Source: Streptacidiphilus rugosus AM-16
GTDB taxonomy: Bacteria; Actinomycetota; Actinomycetes; Streptomycetales; Streptomycetaceae
Direction of reading: 5' to 3'
DNA length: 64,000 bases
Assembly: GCF_000744655.1 (NCBI RefSeq)
Contig: NZ_JQMJ01000004.1
Location: 6,687,698 to 6,751,697, forward strand
Both the position numbers and the translations under genes were made by a program. Of this stretch, positions 56,322-64,000 are shown piece by piece. Position 1 is the first letter of the stretch, and each line of letters starts with the position of its first letter. The notes below the pieces were generated by a model that saw only the letters and a program-made list of their open reading frames with translations, did no database searches and was not told where the DNA came from.

Positions 56322-57278
56322 ATGACTTTGCAGATCACCGACGTCGTCGACAACGGTCCGAGCCGGCCGCCGACAGATGGGACCAGAGGCGGGGAGCGCC
56401 AGGGGATGGCGCAGCGCGTCGCTCTGGGGCTGTTCATCGTGGTGCCGTTCCTCGCCGTGCTGGCCGCGGTGCCGGTCGCCTGGGGGTGGGGCGTCGGGTG
56501 GCACGACGTCGTCATCGCCGTGGCGATGTACTTCACCGCCTGTCACGGGATCACCGTCGGTTTCCACCGCTACTTCACGCACGGTTCCTTCAAGGCCAAC
56601 CGCGCCCTGAAGATCGCCATGGCCGTGGCCGGCAGTCTCGCCGTCGAGGGGCCGATCGTGCGGTGGGTGGCCGACCACCGCAAGCACCACAAGTTCTCCG
56701 ACCGCGAGGGCGACCCGCACTCGCCGTGGCGTTACGGCGAGTCCGTTCCCTCGCTGCTGCGCGGCCTGTGGTGGGCGCACATGGGGTGGCTCTTCGACGA
56801 GGAGCAGACCCCGCAGCAGCAGTACGCGCCGGACCTGGTGAAGGACCGCGACGTGCACTGGATCTCCCGTCAGTTCTTCCTCTTCACGATGGTCTCGCTG
56901 CTGCTTCCGCCGCTGGTCGGCGGCCTGTGGGCATGGTCCTGGCAGGGCGCGCTGACCGCGTTCTTCTGGGGCTCGCTGGTGCGGATCGCGCTGCTGCACC
57001 ACGTGACCTGGTCGATCAACTCGATCTGTCACGCGGTCGGGGCCCGGCCGTTCCGCTCGCGGGACCGCAGCGGCAACGTCTGGTGGCTGGCGGTGCTGTC
57101 CTGCGGGGAGTCGTGGCACAACCTGCACCACGCCGATCCCACCTCGGCCCGGCACGGCGTGCTGCGCGGACAGGTCGACTCGTCGGCGCGGCTGATCCGC
57201 TGGTTCGAGCGAATCGGCTGGGCCACGGACGTCCGCTGGCCGAGCCGGGATCGGTTGGCGGCCCGGCGGGCGGCATGA
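56322..57278 (+). CDS. acyl-CoA/fatty acid desaturase
   Basis: Membrane di-iron desaturase of 318 aa, introducing a delta-9-type double bond into acyl-CoA or lipid-bound acyl chains. Three histidine boxes: HRYFTH (82-87), HRKHH (119-123) and HNLHH (266-270). Four hydrophobic helices surround them (LGLFIVVPFLAVLAAVPVAW, VVIAVAMYFTA, and two near 185-220). ATG 56322 is preceded by AAGGGC. The following TetR gene begins 7 bp after the stop. Palindromes in the promoter suggest feedback by acyl-CoA through that TetR protein. Confidence 0.93.
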   Translation: MTLQITDVVDNGPSRPPTDGTRGGERQGMAQRVALGLFIVVPFLAVLAAVPVAWGWGVGWHDVVIAVAMYFTACHGITVGFHRYFTHGSFKANRALKIAMAVAGSLAVEGPIVRWVADHRKHHKFSDREGDPHSPWRYGESVPSLLRGLWWAHMGWLFDEEQTPQQQYAPDLVKDRDVHWISRQFFLFTMVSLLLPPLVGGLWAWSWQGALTAFFWGSLVRIALLHHVTWSINSICHAVGARPFRSRDRSGNVWWLAVLSCGESWHNLHHADPTSARHGVLRGQVDSSARLIRWFERIGWATDVRWPSRDRLAARRAA

Positions 57279-57285
57279 TGGTGCT

Positions 57286-57978
57286 GTGAACGAGAGCAGT
57301 GGCGACAGGGACCCGGTAGGCGACACGCCCTCGTCCAGGCGGGGGGCGCCGGCACGTCGTGGCACACGCGTGCGGATGAGCGGGAAGCAGCGCCGCGAGC
57401 AGCTGCTGGACATCGGGCGGACGCTGTTCGCGGAGCGCGGCTACGACGCGACGTCGGTGGAGGAGATCGCGGCGAAGGCCGGGGTCTCGAAGCCGGTGGT
57501 CTACGAGCACTTCGGGGGCAAGGAGGGGCTGTACGCGGTCGTCGTGGACCGCGAGATGCAGTTGCTGCTGGACATGGTCACCGGCTCGCTGACGGGCGGT
57601 CATCCGCGGGAGCTGTGCGAGGAGGCGGCGTTCGCGCTGCTCGACTACATCGAGACCTCGACGGACGGCTTCCGGATCCTGACGAGGGACTCGCCGGTGA
57701 CGCAGTCGACGGGGACCTTCGCGTCGCTGATCGGCGACATCGCGAACCAGGTGGAAGACATCCTCGGCCTGGAGTTCAAGTCGCGGGGCTACGACCCGAA
57801 GCTGGCGCCGATGTACGCGCAGATGCTGGTGGGCATGGTGGCTCTGACGGGCCAGTGGTGGCTGGACGTCCGCAAGCCGAAGAAGGCGGAGGTCGTCGCG
57901 CATCTGGTGAACCTGGCCTGGCACGGTCTTGAGGGCATGGAGCGCCGCCCCCAGCTGGTCGGCCGCAGGAAGTCCTAG
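57286..57978 (+). CDS. TetR family regulator of desaturase operon
   Basis: Regulator of 230 aa. A disordered Arg/Ser-rich N-terminus (30 residues) is followed by the HTH RREQLLDIGRTLFAERGYDATSVEEIAAKAGVSKPVVYEHFGGKEGLYAVVV and a helical ligand domain with a hydrophobic pocket (FASLIGDIANQVEDILGLEF, MVGMVALTGQWW). GTG 57286 begins 7 bp after the desaturase stop. By position it should sense long-chain acyl-CoA and repress the desaturase operon through 56279-56305; inference. Confidence 0.9.
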   Translation: MNESSGDRDPVGDTPSSRRGAPARRGTRVRMSGKQRREQLLDIGRTLFAERGYDATSVEEIAAKAGVSKPVVYEHFGGKEGLYAVVVDREMQLLLDMVTGSLTGGHPRELCEEAAFALLDYIETSTDGFRILTRDSPVTQSTGTFASLIGDIANQVEDILGLEFKSRGYDPKLAPMYAQMLVGMVALTGQWWLDVRKPKKAEVVAHLVNLAWHGLEGMERRPQLVGRRKS

Positions 57979-58059
57979 CCTGCCCGGGTGGCCGGGGGTG
58001 CGGAGCCCCCCGGCCCCGCACCCCCGCTCGTCCGCCGCGGTCGTCCGCCCCGCCCGCGC

Positions 58060-58428
58060 TCAGCCGCGCGGTTCGAGGAACTCGATGCGGTTGCCCGAGG
58101 GGTCGAAGGAGTAGAAGCGGTCGTGGCCCGGCAGGTTGTCGTCCCAGACGACCTGGGCGCCGCCGGCGGCGAGGGAGTCCGCGTAGGCGCGGATCCCGGC
58201 GACGCGCAGCGCGGGGTGGGCCTTCTTCGCCGGGGTGAAGGGGTCCTCGATCCCGACGTGGATCTGGACGGCTCCGTCGCCGGTGGCGAACCAGCAGCCG
58301 CCGCGCGCGGCGAGCACGGGGGGCTTGGGGATCTCGGTCAGGCCCAGCACGCCGACGTAGTAGGCGCGCAGCGCGTTCTCGCTGCCGGCGGGCGCGGCGA
58401 GCTGGACATGGTCGAGGGCGACGATCAC
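58060..58428 (-). CDS. VOC (glyoxalase/bleomycin resistance) family protein
   Basis: Protein of 122 aa with paired beta-alpha-beta-beta-beta modules. Residues: VALDHVQLAAPAG with a metal-ligand histidine near the start, ENALRAYYVGVLGLTEI, VQIHVGIEDPF, and DDNLPGHDRFYSFDPSGNRIEFLEP with the C-terminal glutamate ligand. Could be a lyase, dioxygenase or binding protein. GTG 58428 follows GGAG by seven bases. The frame stays open upstream but runs into tam. Confidence 0.85.
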   Translation of the reverse strand: MIVALDHVQLAAPAGSENALRAYYVGVLGLTEIPKPPVLAARGGCWFATGDGAVQIHVGIEDPFTPAKKAHPALRVAGIRAYADSLAAGGAQVVWDDNLPGHDRFYSFDPSGNRIEFLEPRG

Positions 58429-58481
58429 GAGGGGCTCCGTTTCGGGGGCGGGGTGGGGCGGGGTGGGGGCGGCGGCCGGGT

Positions 58482-59267
58482 TCAGCGCTTGACGGCGACG
58501 GCGAAGACGCGGCGGTAGGGCAGGACGGTGCCGAAGCTCTGCCGCGGATAGGCGGTGTCGAGCAGCGCGCCGTACTCGGCGAGGAAGTCGGCGCGCTGTT
58601 CCGGGTTGGGGAGCGCGTCGAGCGCGGGGCGAAGGCCGGTGCCGAGCATCCAGTCGATGACGGGGTGGTCCCCCGTCAGCACCTGGTGGTAGGTGGTCTC
58701 CCAGACGTCGACCGCGCAGTCGAGTCCGGCCAGGGCGGTGAGGTACTCGGCGGGTCGGGGGATGTCGGCGCGGTGCGGGCCGCCGACGGCGGCCTTCCAG
58801 CGGGGGCTGTTGCGCAGTTCGGTCAGCAGTGTGTGCGAGGGCTGGTCGAAGTTGCCGGGGACCTGGAAGGCGAGGGTTCCGCCGCCGGGCAGCGCCGCGA
58901 TCCAGCGGGGGAAGAGGGAGAGGTGTCCTGGCACCCACTGCAGTGCGGCGTTGGAGAGGATGAGGTCGGGCCGGTCGGCTCCGCTCGACGGCGGGGCGTA
59001 GCGGGTGATGTCGCCGATCCGGAAGTCGACGGCGGAGCCGTGGTCGCGGCGGGCCTGCTCGATCATCGCGGGGGAGCTGTCCAGTCCGGTGACGACGGCG
59101 CCGGGCCAGCGGGCGGGGAGGGCGGCGGTCGTGTTTCCCGGGCCGCAGCCCAGGTCGACGACGCGGCTCGGGGTGCAGGGGATGCGGTCGACGAGTTCGA
59201 AGAACGGGCGGCTGCGCAGGTCGGCGTGCCGGAGGTACTGCTTCGGGTCCCAGCTGACAGGCGTCAT
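58482..59267 (-). CDS. tam: trans-aconitate 2-methyltransferase
   Basis: SAM-dependent enzyme of 261 aa that methylates trans-aconitate, a spontaneous product and inhibitor of the citrate cycle aconitase. SAM motif VVDLGCGPGNTT, LDSSPAMIEQAR, RIGDITRYAPP, LILSNAALQWVPGH, and the Tam-specific FQVPGNFDQPSHTLLTELR. ATG 59267 has GAGG five bases upstream. Divergent from a MarR-family regulator with two TTGA palindromes between, exactly the tam/tamR arrangement described for Streptomyces coelicolor. Confidence 0.92.
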   Translation of the reverse strand: MTPVSWDPKQYLRHADLRSRPFFELVDRIPCTPSRVVDLGCGPGNTTAALPARWPGAVVTGLDSSPAMIEQARRDHGSAVDFRIGDITRYAPPSSGADRPDLILSNAALQWVPGHLSLFPRWIAALPGGGTLAFQVPGNFDQPSHTLLTELRNSPRWKAAVGGPHRADIPRPAEYLTALAGLDCAVDVWETTYHQVLTGDHPVIDWMLGTGLRPALDALPNPEQRADFLAEYGALLDTAYPRQSFGTVLPYRRVFAVAVKR

Positions 59268-59290
59268 GGCGTCCTCGCTCCGTTCCATTT

Positions 59291-59344
59291 ATCTTGACAT
59301 CAAGATACTCTCAGCATGCCCCCGGTAAATTCTTGATGTCAAGA
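59291..59344. promoter_or_regulatory. two TamR-type operators in tam-tamR promoter
   Basis: ATCTTGACATCAAGAT (59291-59306) and TCTTGATGTCAAGA (59331-59344) are near-perfect palindromes with the same TCTTGA half-sites, centres 39 bp apart. A weaker copy (CTTCATGTCGAT) follows at 59347. This fits TamR binding and control by trans-aconitate, citrate or cis-aconitate. Confidence 0.8.
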
Positions 59345-59382
59345 GACTTCATGTCGATAGATATCCGACTACACTGATCACC

Positions 59383-59880
59383 ATGGAGGACGAGGTCGAT
59401 CGGCTGGTCGCAGCGTGGCGTCGCGAGCGCCCCGACCTCGACGTGGCCCCGCTCGAGGTACTGAGCCGGGTCAGCAGGCTCTCCCGCCACCTCGACCGGG
59501 CGCGCCGCACCGCCTTCGCGGAGCACTCGCTGGAGCCCTGGGAGTTCGACGTCCTCACCGCGCTGCGCCGCGCGGGGACGCCCTACCAGCTCTCCCCCGG
59601 CCAGCTGCTCACCCAGACCCTGGTCACCTCCGGCACCATGACCAACCGGATCGACCGCCTGGCCGGCAAGGACCTGGTCCAGCGCCTGCCCGACCCCGGC
59701 GACCGACGCGGCGTACTGGTGCGGCTGACCCAGGCGGGTCAGGAGCGCGCCGACGCGGCCCTCTCCGGCCTGCTCGACCACGAGCGGGCGATCCTTGGCG
59801 AGCTCTCCCCCGCCCAGCGCGACGACCTCGCCGCGCTGCTGCGTCAGCTCGTGGCCCCCTTCGACAACCTGCCGGAGTAG
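59383..59880 (+). CDS. tamR: MarR family regulator TamR
   Basis: Regulator of 165 aa with winged helix: LEPWEFDVLTALRRAG, LTQTLVTSGTMTNRIDRLAGKDLVQRLPDPGDRRGVLVRLT, flanked by the N- and C-terminal dimerisation helices. Divergent from tam; TamR of Streptomyces binds trans-aconitate and other aconitate-cycle acids and derepresses tam and aconitase. The symbol rests on this synteny and on the two operators, not on a search. Confidence 0.88.
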   Translation: MEDEVDRLVAAWRRERPDLDVAPLEVLSRVSRLSRHLDRARRTAFAEHSLEPWEFDVLTALRRAGTPYQLSPGQLLTQTLVTSGTMTNRIDRLAGKDLVQRLPDPGDRRGVLVRLTQAGQERADAALSGLLDHERAILGELSPAQRDDLAALLRQLVAPFDNLPE

Positions 59881-60060
59881 TCGCCGGGCGCACCGTCGCC
59901 GACCTCCGCTCACCTCAGCCCCCATCAGGCCCGGACAGGCCGGGAGCGGCGGTCGCGTCGGGTCCACGCGTGCACGGGTCTTGTCAGGGGTTACTGGCGG
60001 GTTGTCTACTCCCTTGCCGGGACCGCAACACAGCGGTCTCCGGAAGGGGGACACCACCCG

Positions 60061-60981
60061 ATGACCGCACTCCCGCGGCTGGCGCGCACCATGGGCGCCG
60101 CCGCCACCGCCGCGCTGCTCGCCCTCGCCATGGCCGGCCCGGCCTCCGCGGCCGCCCGACCCCAGGCGGGCGTCACCGTCCAGGCGGTGAGCCCGGCGCA
60201 CCACCACGAGAGCCCTGAGTACTACGTCTCGCTCGGCGACTCGCTGGCGGCCGGATACCAGCCCAACGTCGGTCACAACACCGACGTCTCCTACACCGAC
60301 CAGCTCTTCGCCAGACTCAAGCAGCACGATCCGGACCTGGTCCACATCAAGCTGGGCTGCTCGGGCGAGACCACCGAGAGCATGATCAACGGGGGCATCT
60401 GCAGCTACCCGGGGGCGACCTCGCAGCTCGACGCGGCGGTCAAGTTCCTGCGGGCCCACCGCGGCCACGTCAGCTACGTGACCCTTGACATCGGCGCCAA
60501 CGACGTGGACGGCTGCCTCAAGGGCGGCTCGATCGACCCCGCCTGCGCGAGCCAGGGCATCGCCACCGTGGCCGCCCAGATGCCGCAGATCACCAAGGCC
60601 CTGCACCGGGCCGGCGGCAGCCACCCGCGGTACGCCGGGATGAACTACTACGACCCGTTCCTGGCCGTGTGGCTGACCGGACCGGCGGGGCAGCAGGCGG
60701 CGCAGCTCTCCACCCAGTTGGGCGTGGGGCTGAACGGCGCGGTCGCGGCCGGCCTGCGGGCGGGCGACTTCCGGCTGGCGGACGTCTCCACCGCGTTCTC
60801 CACACTCGACTTCGCCGACCAGGTCACCCTTCCCGGCTTCGGCCAGGTCCCGCTCAACGTGGCCAGGATCTGCACCTGGACCTGGGAGTGCACCCCCTTC
60901 CACGACATCCACGCCAACCCCACCGGTCACGCGGTGATCGCGGGCGTCTTCCAGGAGCTCTTCCGGCACCACCGGCGGTAG
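60061..60981 (+). CDS. secreted SGNH/GDSL hydrolase
   Basis: Extracellular esterase/lipase of 306 aa. Signal peptide of about 31 residues ending PASAA. GDSL block with nucleophile Ser61 (VSLGDSLAAGY), a Gly block GCSGETT, the Asn block LDIGAND, and the C-terminal FHDIHANPTGH with the catalytic Asp/His. Several cysteines (GCSGET, ICSY, GCLKG, ACAS, ICTWTWEC) should form disulfides, supporting export. Related to the secreted Streptomyces lipase family (SCO1725/rimosus type). ATG 60061 has GGAAGGGGG upstream. Confidence 0.9.
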   Translation: MTALPRLARTMGAAATAALLALAMAGPASAAARPQAGVTVQAVSPAHHHESPEYYVSLGDSLAAGYQPNVGHNTDVSYTDQLFARLKQHDPDLVHIKLGCSGETTESMINGGICSYPGATSQLDAAVKFLRAHRGHVSYVTLDIGANDVDGCLKGGSIDPACASQGIATVAAQMPQITKALHRAGGSHPRYAGMNYYDPFLAVWLTGPAGQQAAQLSTQLGVGLNGAVAAGLRAGDFRLADVSTAFSTLDFADQVTLPGFGQVPLNVARICTWTWECTPFHDIHANPTGHAVIAGVFQELFRHHRR

Positions 60982-61054
60982 CCTCGCCACCGCCGACAAA
61001 CTGGCCTATTTGTCCCGTTCTGGTGTGTAATCATGAAGATTCGACCAGAACGGG

Positions 61055-62860
61055 ATGGATGCGCACGTGTCGAGCGAGACCACGCCCAGCAGTCGTCAGA
61101 AGTGGCAGCACCGAGCCGCGCTCGCCGCCGTCTGGTACCTGCGCATCGCCACCGTGCTCAACCTGCTGGGCGCCTTCTCGGCCCCGTTCCGCCGCCAGGT
61201 CACCCGGCACAACACCGGTGAGCTGTTCACGCCCTACCTGCTGACCGCGGGCTTCACCTCGGCCGCCGTCGCCTGTTTCATGGCGATCATGATGCGACGC
61301 GGCAAACGGGCCGCGTGGATCTTCAACCTGGTCCTCTCCGGCGCGTACATCCTGCTCGTGGCCCTGGTCATGATCGTCGGCCCCGAGGTGCGCGAACACG
61401 TCTTCAACTGGATCTCCACCGGCATCAGCGCCTTCTTCCTGCTCTGCCTGGTGGTCGGCCGCCGGGAGTTCCACGCCAAGGGCGACCGGTCCAACCCGCT
61501 GCTCGCCCTGGGAACCCTGATCGGCGGCGGCGTGCTCGGCATGCTGATCGGCACCGCGCTGGTCACCCTGACCAACACGGCCGAGGGCTCGACCCTGTGG
61601 GACCGGATGAACTACGCGCTGATGCGCGTCTACACCCTCGCCCCGGCCGGATCCGAGCACGTCGGCGTGCAGATCCCGCACTGGGTGGACATCGCCATCA
61701 ACGTGATGAGCGTGATCCTCTTCCTGCTCGTGCTCTACGCCCTCTTCCGCGCCCCGAAGGGCAAGGAGTACCTGGGCGCGGAGGACGAGAGCCGGCTGCG
61801 CGCACTGCTCGACCGGCACGGCGAACGCGACTCGCTCGGCTACTTCGCCCTGCGCCGAGACAAGAGCGTGGTCTTCTCCACCAGCTGCAAGGCGGCCGTC
61901 GTGTACCGCGTGGTCGGCGGCGTCTCGCTGGCCTCCGGCGATCCGATCGGCGACGTGGAGGCGTGGCCGGGGGCGATCGAGCAGTGGCTGGAGCAGGCCG
62001 AGCTGCACGCCTGGACGCCGGCCGTGATGGGCGCGAGCGAGGAGGGCGGCACCGTGTACGCCCGCCACGGCCTGAACGCCCTGGAACTCGGTGACGAGGC
62101 GATCGTCGAGGTGGACGAGTTCACACTCGAGGGCCGCGCGATGCGTGGCGTCAGGCAGGCCCACAAGCGCGTCGGCCGGGCCGGCTACACCGTCCGGGCG
62201 CGCCGCCACGGCGAGATTCCCGAGGACGAGATGGACGCGCTGCTGAGCCTGGCCGACCACTGGCGCGACGGCGAGACCGAACGCGGCTTCTCGATGGCGC
62301 TCGGCCGCCTGGGCGACCCCGACGACGGCCAGTGCGTGATGCTCGAGTGCCACGACGGCGAGGGGGAACTCAGGGCCCTGCTGAGCTTCGTCCCGTGGGG
62401 CCGCGAGGGCCTGTCGCTGGACCTGATGCGCCGGGACCGCGAGTCCGACAACGGCCTGATGGAGTTCATGGTCATCGAGCTGATCCAGCAGGCGGAGAAG
62501 CTGGGCGTGAAGCGGATCTCGCTGAACTTCGCCATGTTCCGCGCGGTCTTCGAGCGCGGCGGCAAGCTGGGCGCGGGACCGGTGCTGCGCCTGTGGCGCG
62601 AGGTGCTGATCTTCTTCTCGCGCTGGTGGCAGATCGAGTCCCTCTACCGGGCCAACGCCAAGTACCGGCCCATCTGGGAGCCGCGCTACCTGCTGTTCGA
62701 ACGCAGCAGCGACCTCCCCAGGATCAGCATCGCCTCGGCCCGCGCGGAGGGCTTCATCACCGCTCCGAGCCTGCCCTCCCTGTTCAAACGGCGCCACGCG
62801 CCGCTTGCGCCGCCCGCCGAAAGCCGGCCCGCGCCGGTCGCGGGTCCTCCCGGCGAATGA
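61055..62860 (+). CDS. DUF2156 lysyl-phosphatidylglycerol synthase-like membrane protein
   Basis: Membrane protein of 601 aa. The N-terminal 240 residues contain about six helices; the C-terminal half (from residue about 250) is the MprF/LysX-type DUF2156 GNAT-like domain: LGYFALRRDKSVVFS, YRVVGGVSLASGDPIGD, ALELGDEAIVEVDEF, and RISLNFAMFRAVFERG, ending YLLFERSSDLPRISIASARAEGFI. MprF-type proteins transfer Lys or Ala from tRNA to phosphatidylglycerol. No lysyl-tRNA synthetase domain is fused. ATG 61055 and GTG 61067 are both possible starts; neither has a good RBS. Confidence 0.87.
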   Translation: MDAHVSSETTPSSRQKWQHRAALAAVWYLRIATVLNLLGAFSAPFRRQVTRHNTGELFTPYLLTAGFTSAAVACFMAIMMRRGKRAAWIFNLVLSGAYILLVALVMIVGPEVREHVFNWISTGISAFFLLCLVVGRREFHAKGDRSNPLLALGTLIGGGVLGMLIGTALVTLTNTAEGSTLWDRMNYALMRVYTLAPAGSEHVGVQIPHWVDIAINVMSVILFLLVLYALFRAPKGKEYLGAEDESRLRALLDRHGERDSLGYFALRRDKSVVFSTSCKAAVVYRVVGGVSLASGDPIGDVEAWPGAIEQWLEQAELHAWTPAVMGASEEGGTVYARHGLNALELGDEAIVEVDEFTLEGRAMRGVRQAHKRVGRAGYTVRARRHGEIPEDEMDALLSLADHWRDGETERGFSMALGRLGDPDDGQCVMLECHDGEGELRALLSFVPWGREGLSLDLMRRDRESDNGLMEFMVIELIQQAEKLGVKRISLNFAMFRAVFERGGKLGAGPVLRLWREVLIFFSRWWQIESLYRANAKYRPIWEPRYLLFERSSDLPRISIASARAEGFITAPSLPSLFKRRHAPLAPPAESRPAPVAGPPGE

Positions 62861-62953
62861 GCCCGGCCTCCGTCCGGCGGAGCAGAACGCGACCTCAATT
62901 CGGGCTTACCGTTGGATAAGACGTAAAACCACGTCTACGGAGGAACTGCGCGT

Positions 62954-63691
62954 ATGCCAGGCACAGCAGTCGCCGTCCGCTCCGCGGTGCGCTCGGGTGC
63001 GGAGCGCGAGTGGGGCGCGCTGTTCGGCGCCCTGCGCTCAGGGGTGCGCGGCAGGGGGCTGGCGGCGATCCCGATGACGCTCACCGCCACCCTGGCGGTC
63101 CTGGTCTTCCAGATCTGGCAGCAGTCGCCGTCCGGTGCGGCGATGGTCGAGCAGCTCGGCGTCGTCCGCGCCTCGCTCCCCATCGGCGTCGCGCTCTCGC
63201 GCACCCCGCTCTCGCTCTTCGTCCCGGCGCCGGACCTGCCGGTCTGGGGCGCGGCGGGCCAGATCTTCTTCGTCTTCGGCATCGCCGAGATCACCCTCGG
63301 CCGCTGGCGCACCCTGGCCGTCGCCTACGCGGCGACCCTGGCGGGCACGATGTACGCGCGGCAGGGCATCGAGCTGGGCCCGAGCCACTTCTTCGGCCTC
63401 TCCTACGAGGCGGCGTTCGTCCGTGACACCGGCCCCTCGGTGGCCGTCGTGGCCCTGGCCGTCGTCATCGCGTGGCGCTACCGCGCGCTGGTGACCGGCG
63501 CGCTGGTGGTGGCGGCGATGATCGGCGAGGCGCTGCTGCTGACGAATCTCGCCGGTGCGGAACACCTGATCGCGATCCTCACCGCGCTGGCCGTCTGCAC
63601 CGGTGGCGAGCTGGTCCGCCGCCAGTCCCAGCGGACGACGGCCGCGCTGGAGGCGCTGGACACGATGGTGCTGGTGCGCCGCCGGACCTGA
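62954..63691 (+). CDS. rhomboid-like integral membrane protein
   Basis: Protein of 245 aa with six or so predicted helices; loosely rhomboid-like (IPMTLTATLAVLVFQIWQQ, WGAAGQIFFVFGIAEITLGRWRTLAVAYAATLAGTMYA, LSYEAAFVRDTGPSVAVVALAVVIAWRYRALV). The canonical Gly-x-Ser-Gly protease motif and catalytic histidine are absent, so it is probably a pseudoprotease or unrelated six-TM protein. ATG 62954 follows GGAGG with good spacing. Located 93 bp after the DUF2156 gene and possibly co-transcribed. Confidence 0.75.
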   Translation: MPGTAVAVRSAVRSGAEREWGALFGALRSGVRGRGLAAIPMTLTATLAVLVFQIWQQSPSGAAMVEQLGVVRASLPIGVALSRTPLSLFVPAPDLPVWGAAGQIFFVFGIAEITLGRWRTLAVAYAATLAGTMYARQGIELGPSHFFGLSYEAAFVRDTGPSVAVVALAVVIAWRYRALVTGALVVAAMIGEALLLTNLAGAEHLIAILTALAVCTGGELVRRQSQRTTAALEALDTMVLVRRRT

Positions 63692-63718
63692 ACCGGGGCC
63701 CGTTGCCGCCGTCGGACG

Positions 63719-64000
63719 TCAGCCCTCGGCGGGTCCGACGCCCGCCCGGCGGGCCAGGGCGACGGCCGCGAGGGTGGAGTGGACGCCCAGTTTCCCGAGG
63801 ACGTTCTGCATATGGGTGCGCACGGTGTGCGGCGAGAGGTAGAGCCGGTCGGCGACGGCCTGCCGCCCGAGGCCGGCGACCATGCAGCGCAGCACCTGCT
63901 TCTCGCGCGGGGTGAGCGAGTCCACCAGCCGCTCGCTCTCGGTGCGGTCCCGCCGGGCGGCGGTGAGCTCGCGGACGACGCCGGTGAGCAGGCTGGGCGG
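63719..64000 (-). CDS. LuxR-type regulator (5' part outside window)
   Basis: Only the last 94 codons are in the window. They contain a complete LuxR/NarL HTH: LTPREKQVLRCMVAGLGRQAVADRLYLSPHTVRTHMQNVLGKLGVHSTLAAVALARRAG. It may be a response regulator or a stand-alone LuxR protein; the remaining N-terminal part lies beyond 64000. Convergent with the rhomboid-like gene, 27 bp apart. Confidence 0.85.
   Translation of the reverse strand, partial: PPSLLTGVVRELTAARRDRTESERLVDSLTPREKQVLRCMVAGLGRQAVADRLYLSPHTVRTHMQNVLGKLGVHSTLAAVALARRAGVGPAEG

Noticed and set aside
53498..57289. Plus-strand open frame of over 1200 codons across prs, glmU, tRNA-Gln and the desaturase
   Set aside because: It crosses a tRNA and several certain genes in other frames; a non-coding artefact of GC richness.
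62954..63691. Active rhomboid protease
   Set aside because: The GxSG serine motif and the catalytic histidine are not visible; kept only as rhomboid-like membrane protein.

Overview
This window is chromosomal DNA of a high-GC actinomycete, almost certainly Streptomycetaceae (Streptomyces, Kitasatospora or Streptacidiphilus). The evidence is very strong GC bias at third codon positions, many GTG starts, a tRNA-Leu(UAA) with the sequence character of bldA, an Rpf-domain protein behind a c-di-AMP (ydaO-type) riboswitch, a tam/tamR pair with its operators, and a housekeeping order (cystathionine beta-synthase, thiolase, bldA, ndh, ppx, DUF501, divIC, eno, rpf ... mazG, mfd ... ppc, pth, rplY, prs, glmU) that I remember as conserved in the core of Streptomyces chromosomes. 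I see no phage, insertion sequence, integrase or CRISPR array.

Layout. 1-6.0 kb: cystathionine beta-synthase (3' end cut off by the window), a membrane-anchored SGNH hydrolase, thiolase, small conserved proteins, and bldA on the minus strand. 6.3-9.7 kb: a MacB/FtsX-type ABC exporter pair ending in two stacked hairpins. 9.8-16.1 kb, all minus strand: rpf, eno, divIC, DUF501, ppx and ndh; a Rex-like operator lies in the long ndh leader and a promoter plus c-di-AMP riboswitch precedes rpf. 16.1-31 kb is a more variable stretch: HAD phosphatase with GntR regulator, P450, SDR, DHFR-like reductase, an FCD regulator/cache-domain/amino-acid permease group, LLM oxidoreductase, a frameshifted membrane protein, the surA-like/mazG/nfi operon, a PadR-controlled hydrolase and an EamA-like transporter.

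31-36.3 kb: a soluble Ser/Thr kinase translationally coupled to a membrane protein, then a large HTH-methylase-specificity fusion whose catalytic motif is altered (HPPF instead of NPPF), divergent from a DUF4352 lipoprotein across a perfect palindrome. 36.4-41.4 kb: mfd and a coiled-coil DivIVA-like protein separated by tandem repeats. 41.5-46.2 kb: an unusual SUKH/deaminase island, made of a YrhB-polyproline-deaminase-SUKH-4 fusion (frameshifted here) behind a SUKH-1 gene, divergent from a YwqJ-like deaminase and a SUKH-3 gene. I regard this as the most interesting locus of the window.

46.3-55.5 kb: GntR regulator, orphan histidine kinase, ppc, pth, rplY, prs, glmU and tRNA-Gln. 55.4-64 kb: an HTH/LAGLIDADG-like protein whose 3' end overlaps tRNA-Gln, a fatty-acid desaturase-TetR operon with palindromic operators, a VOC protein, tam and tamR with two TTGA palindromes, a secreted SGNH hydrolase, an MprF/LysX-like DUF2156 membrane protein, a rhomboid-like membrane protein and the 3' end of a LuxR-type regulator.

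A family of short GC-rich repeats built around GGGGCGCG(A/G)GGAACTGCGCG recurs at about 5.0, 13.1 and 40.2 kb, in direct and inverted copies. Two genes (25.3-25.9 kb and 41.5-43.9 kb) need a single missing base to read through, so sequencing error and genuine mutation must both be considered. By eye I saw no in-frame TTA (bldA-dependent) codon in the main genes of the window.
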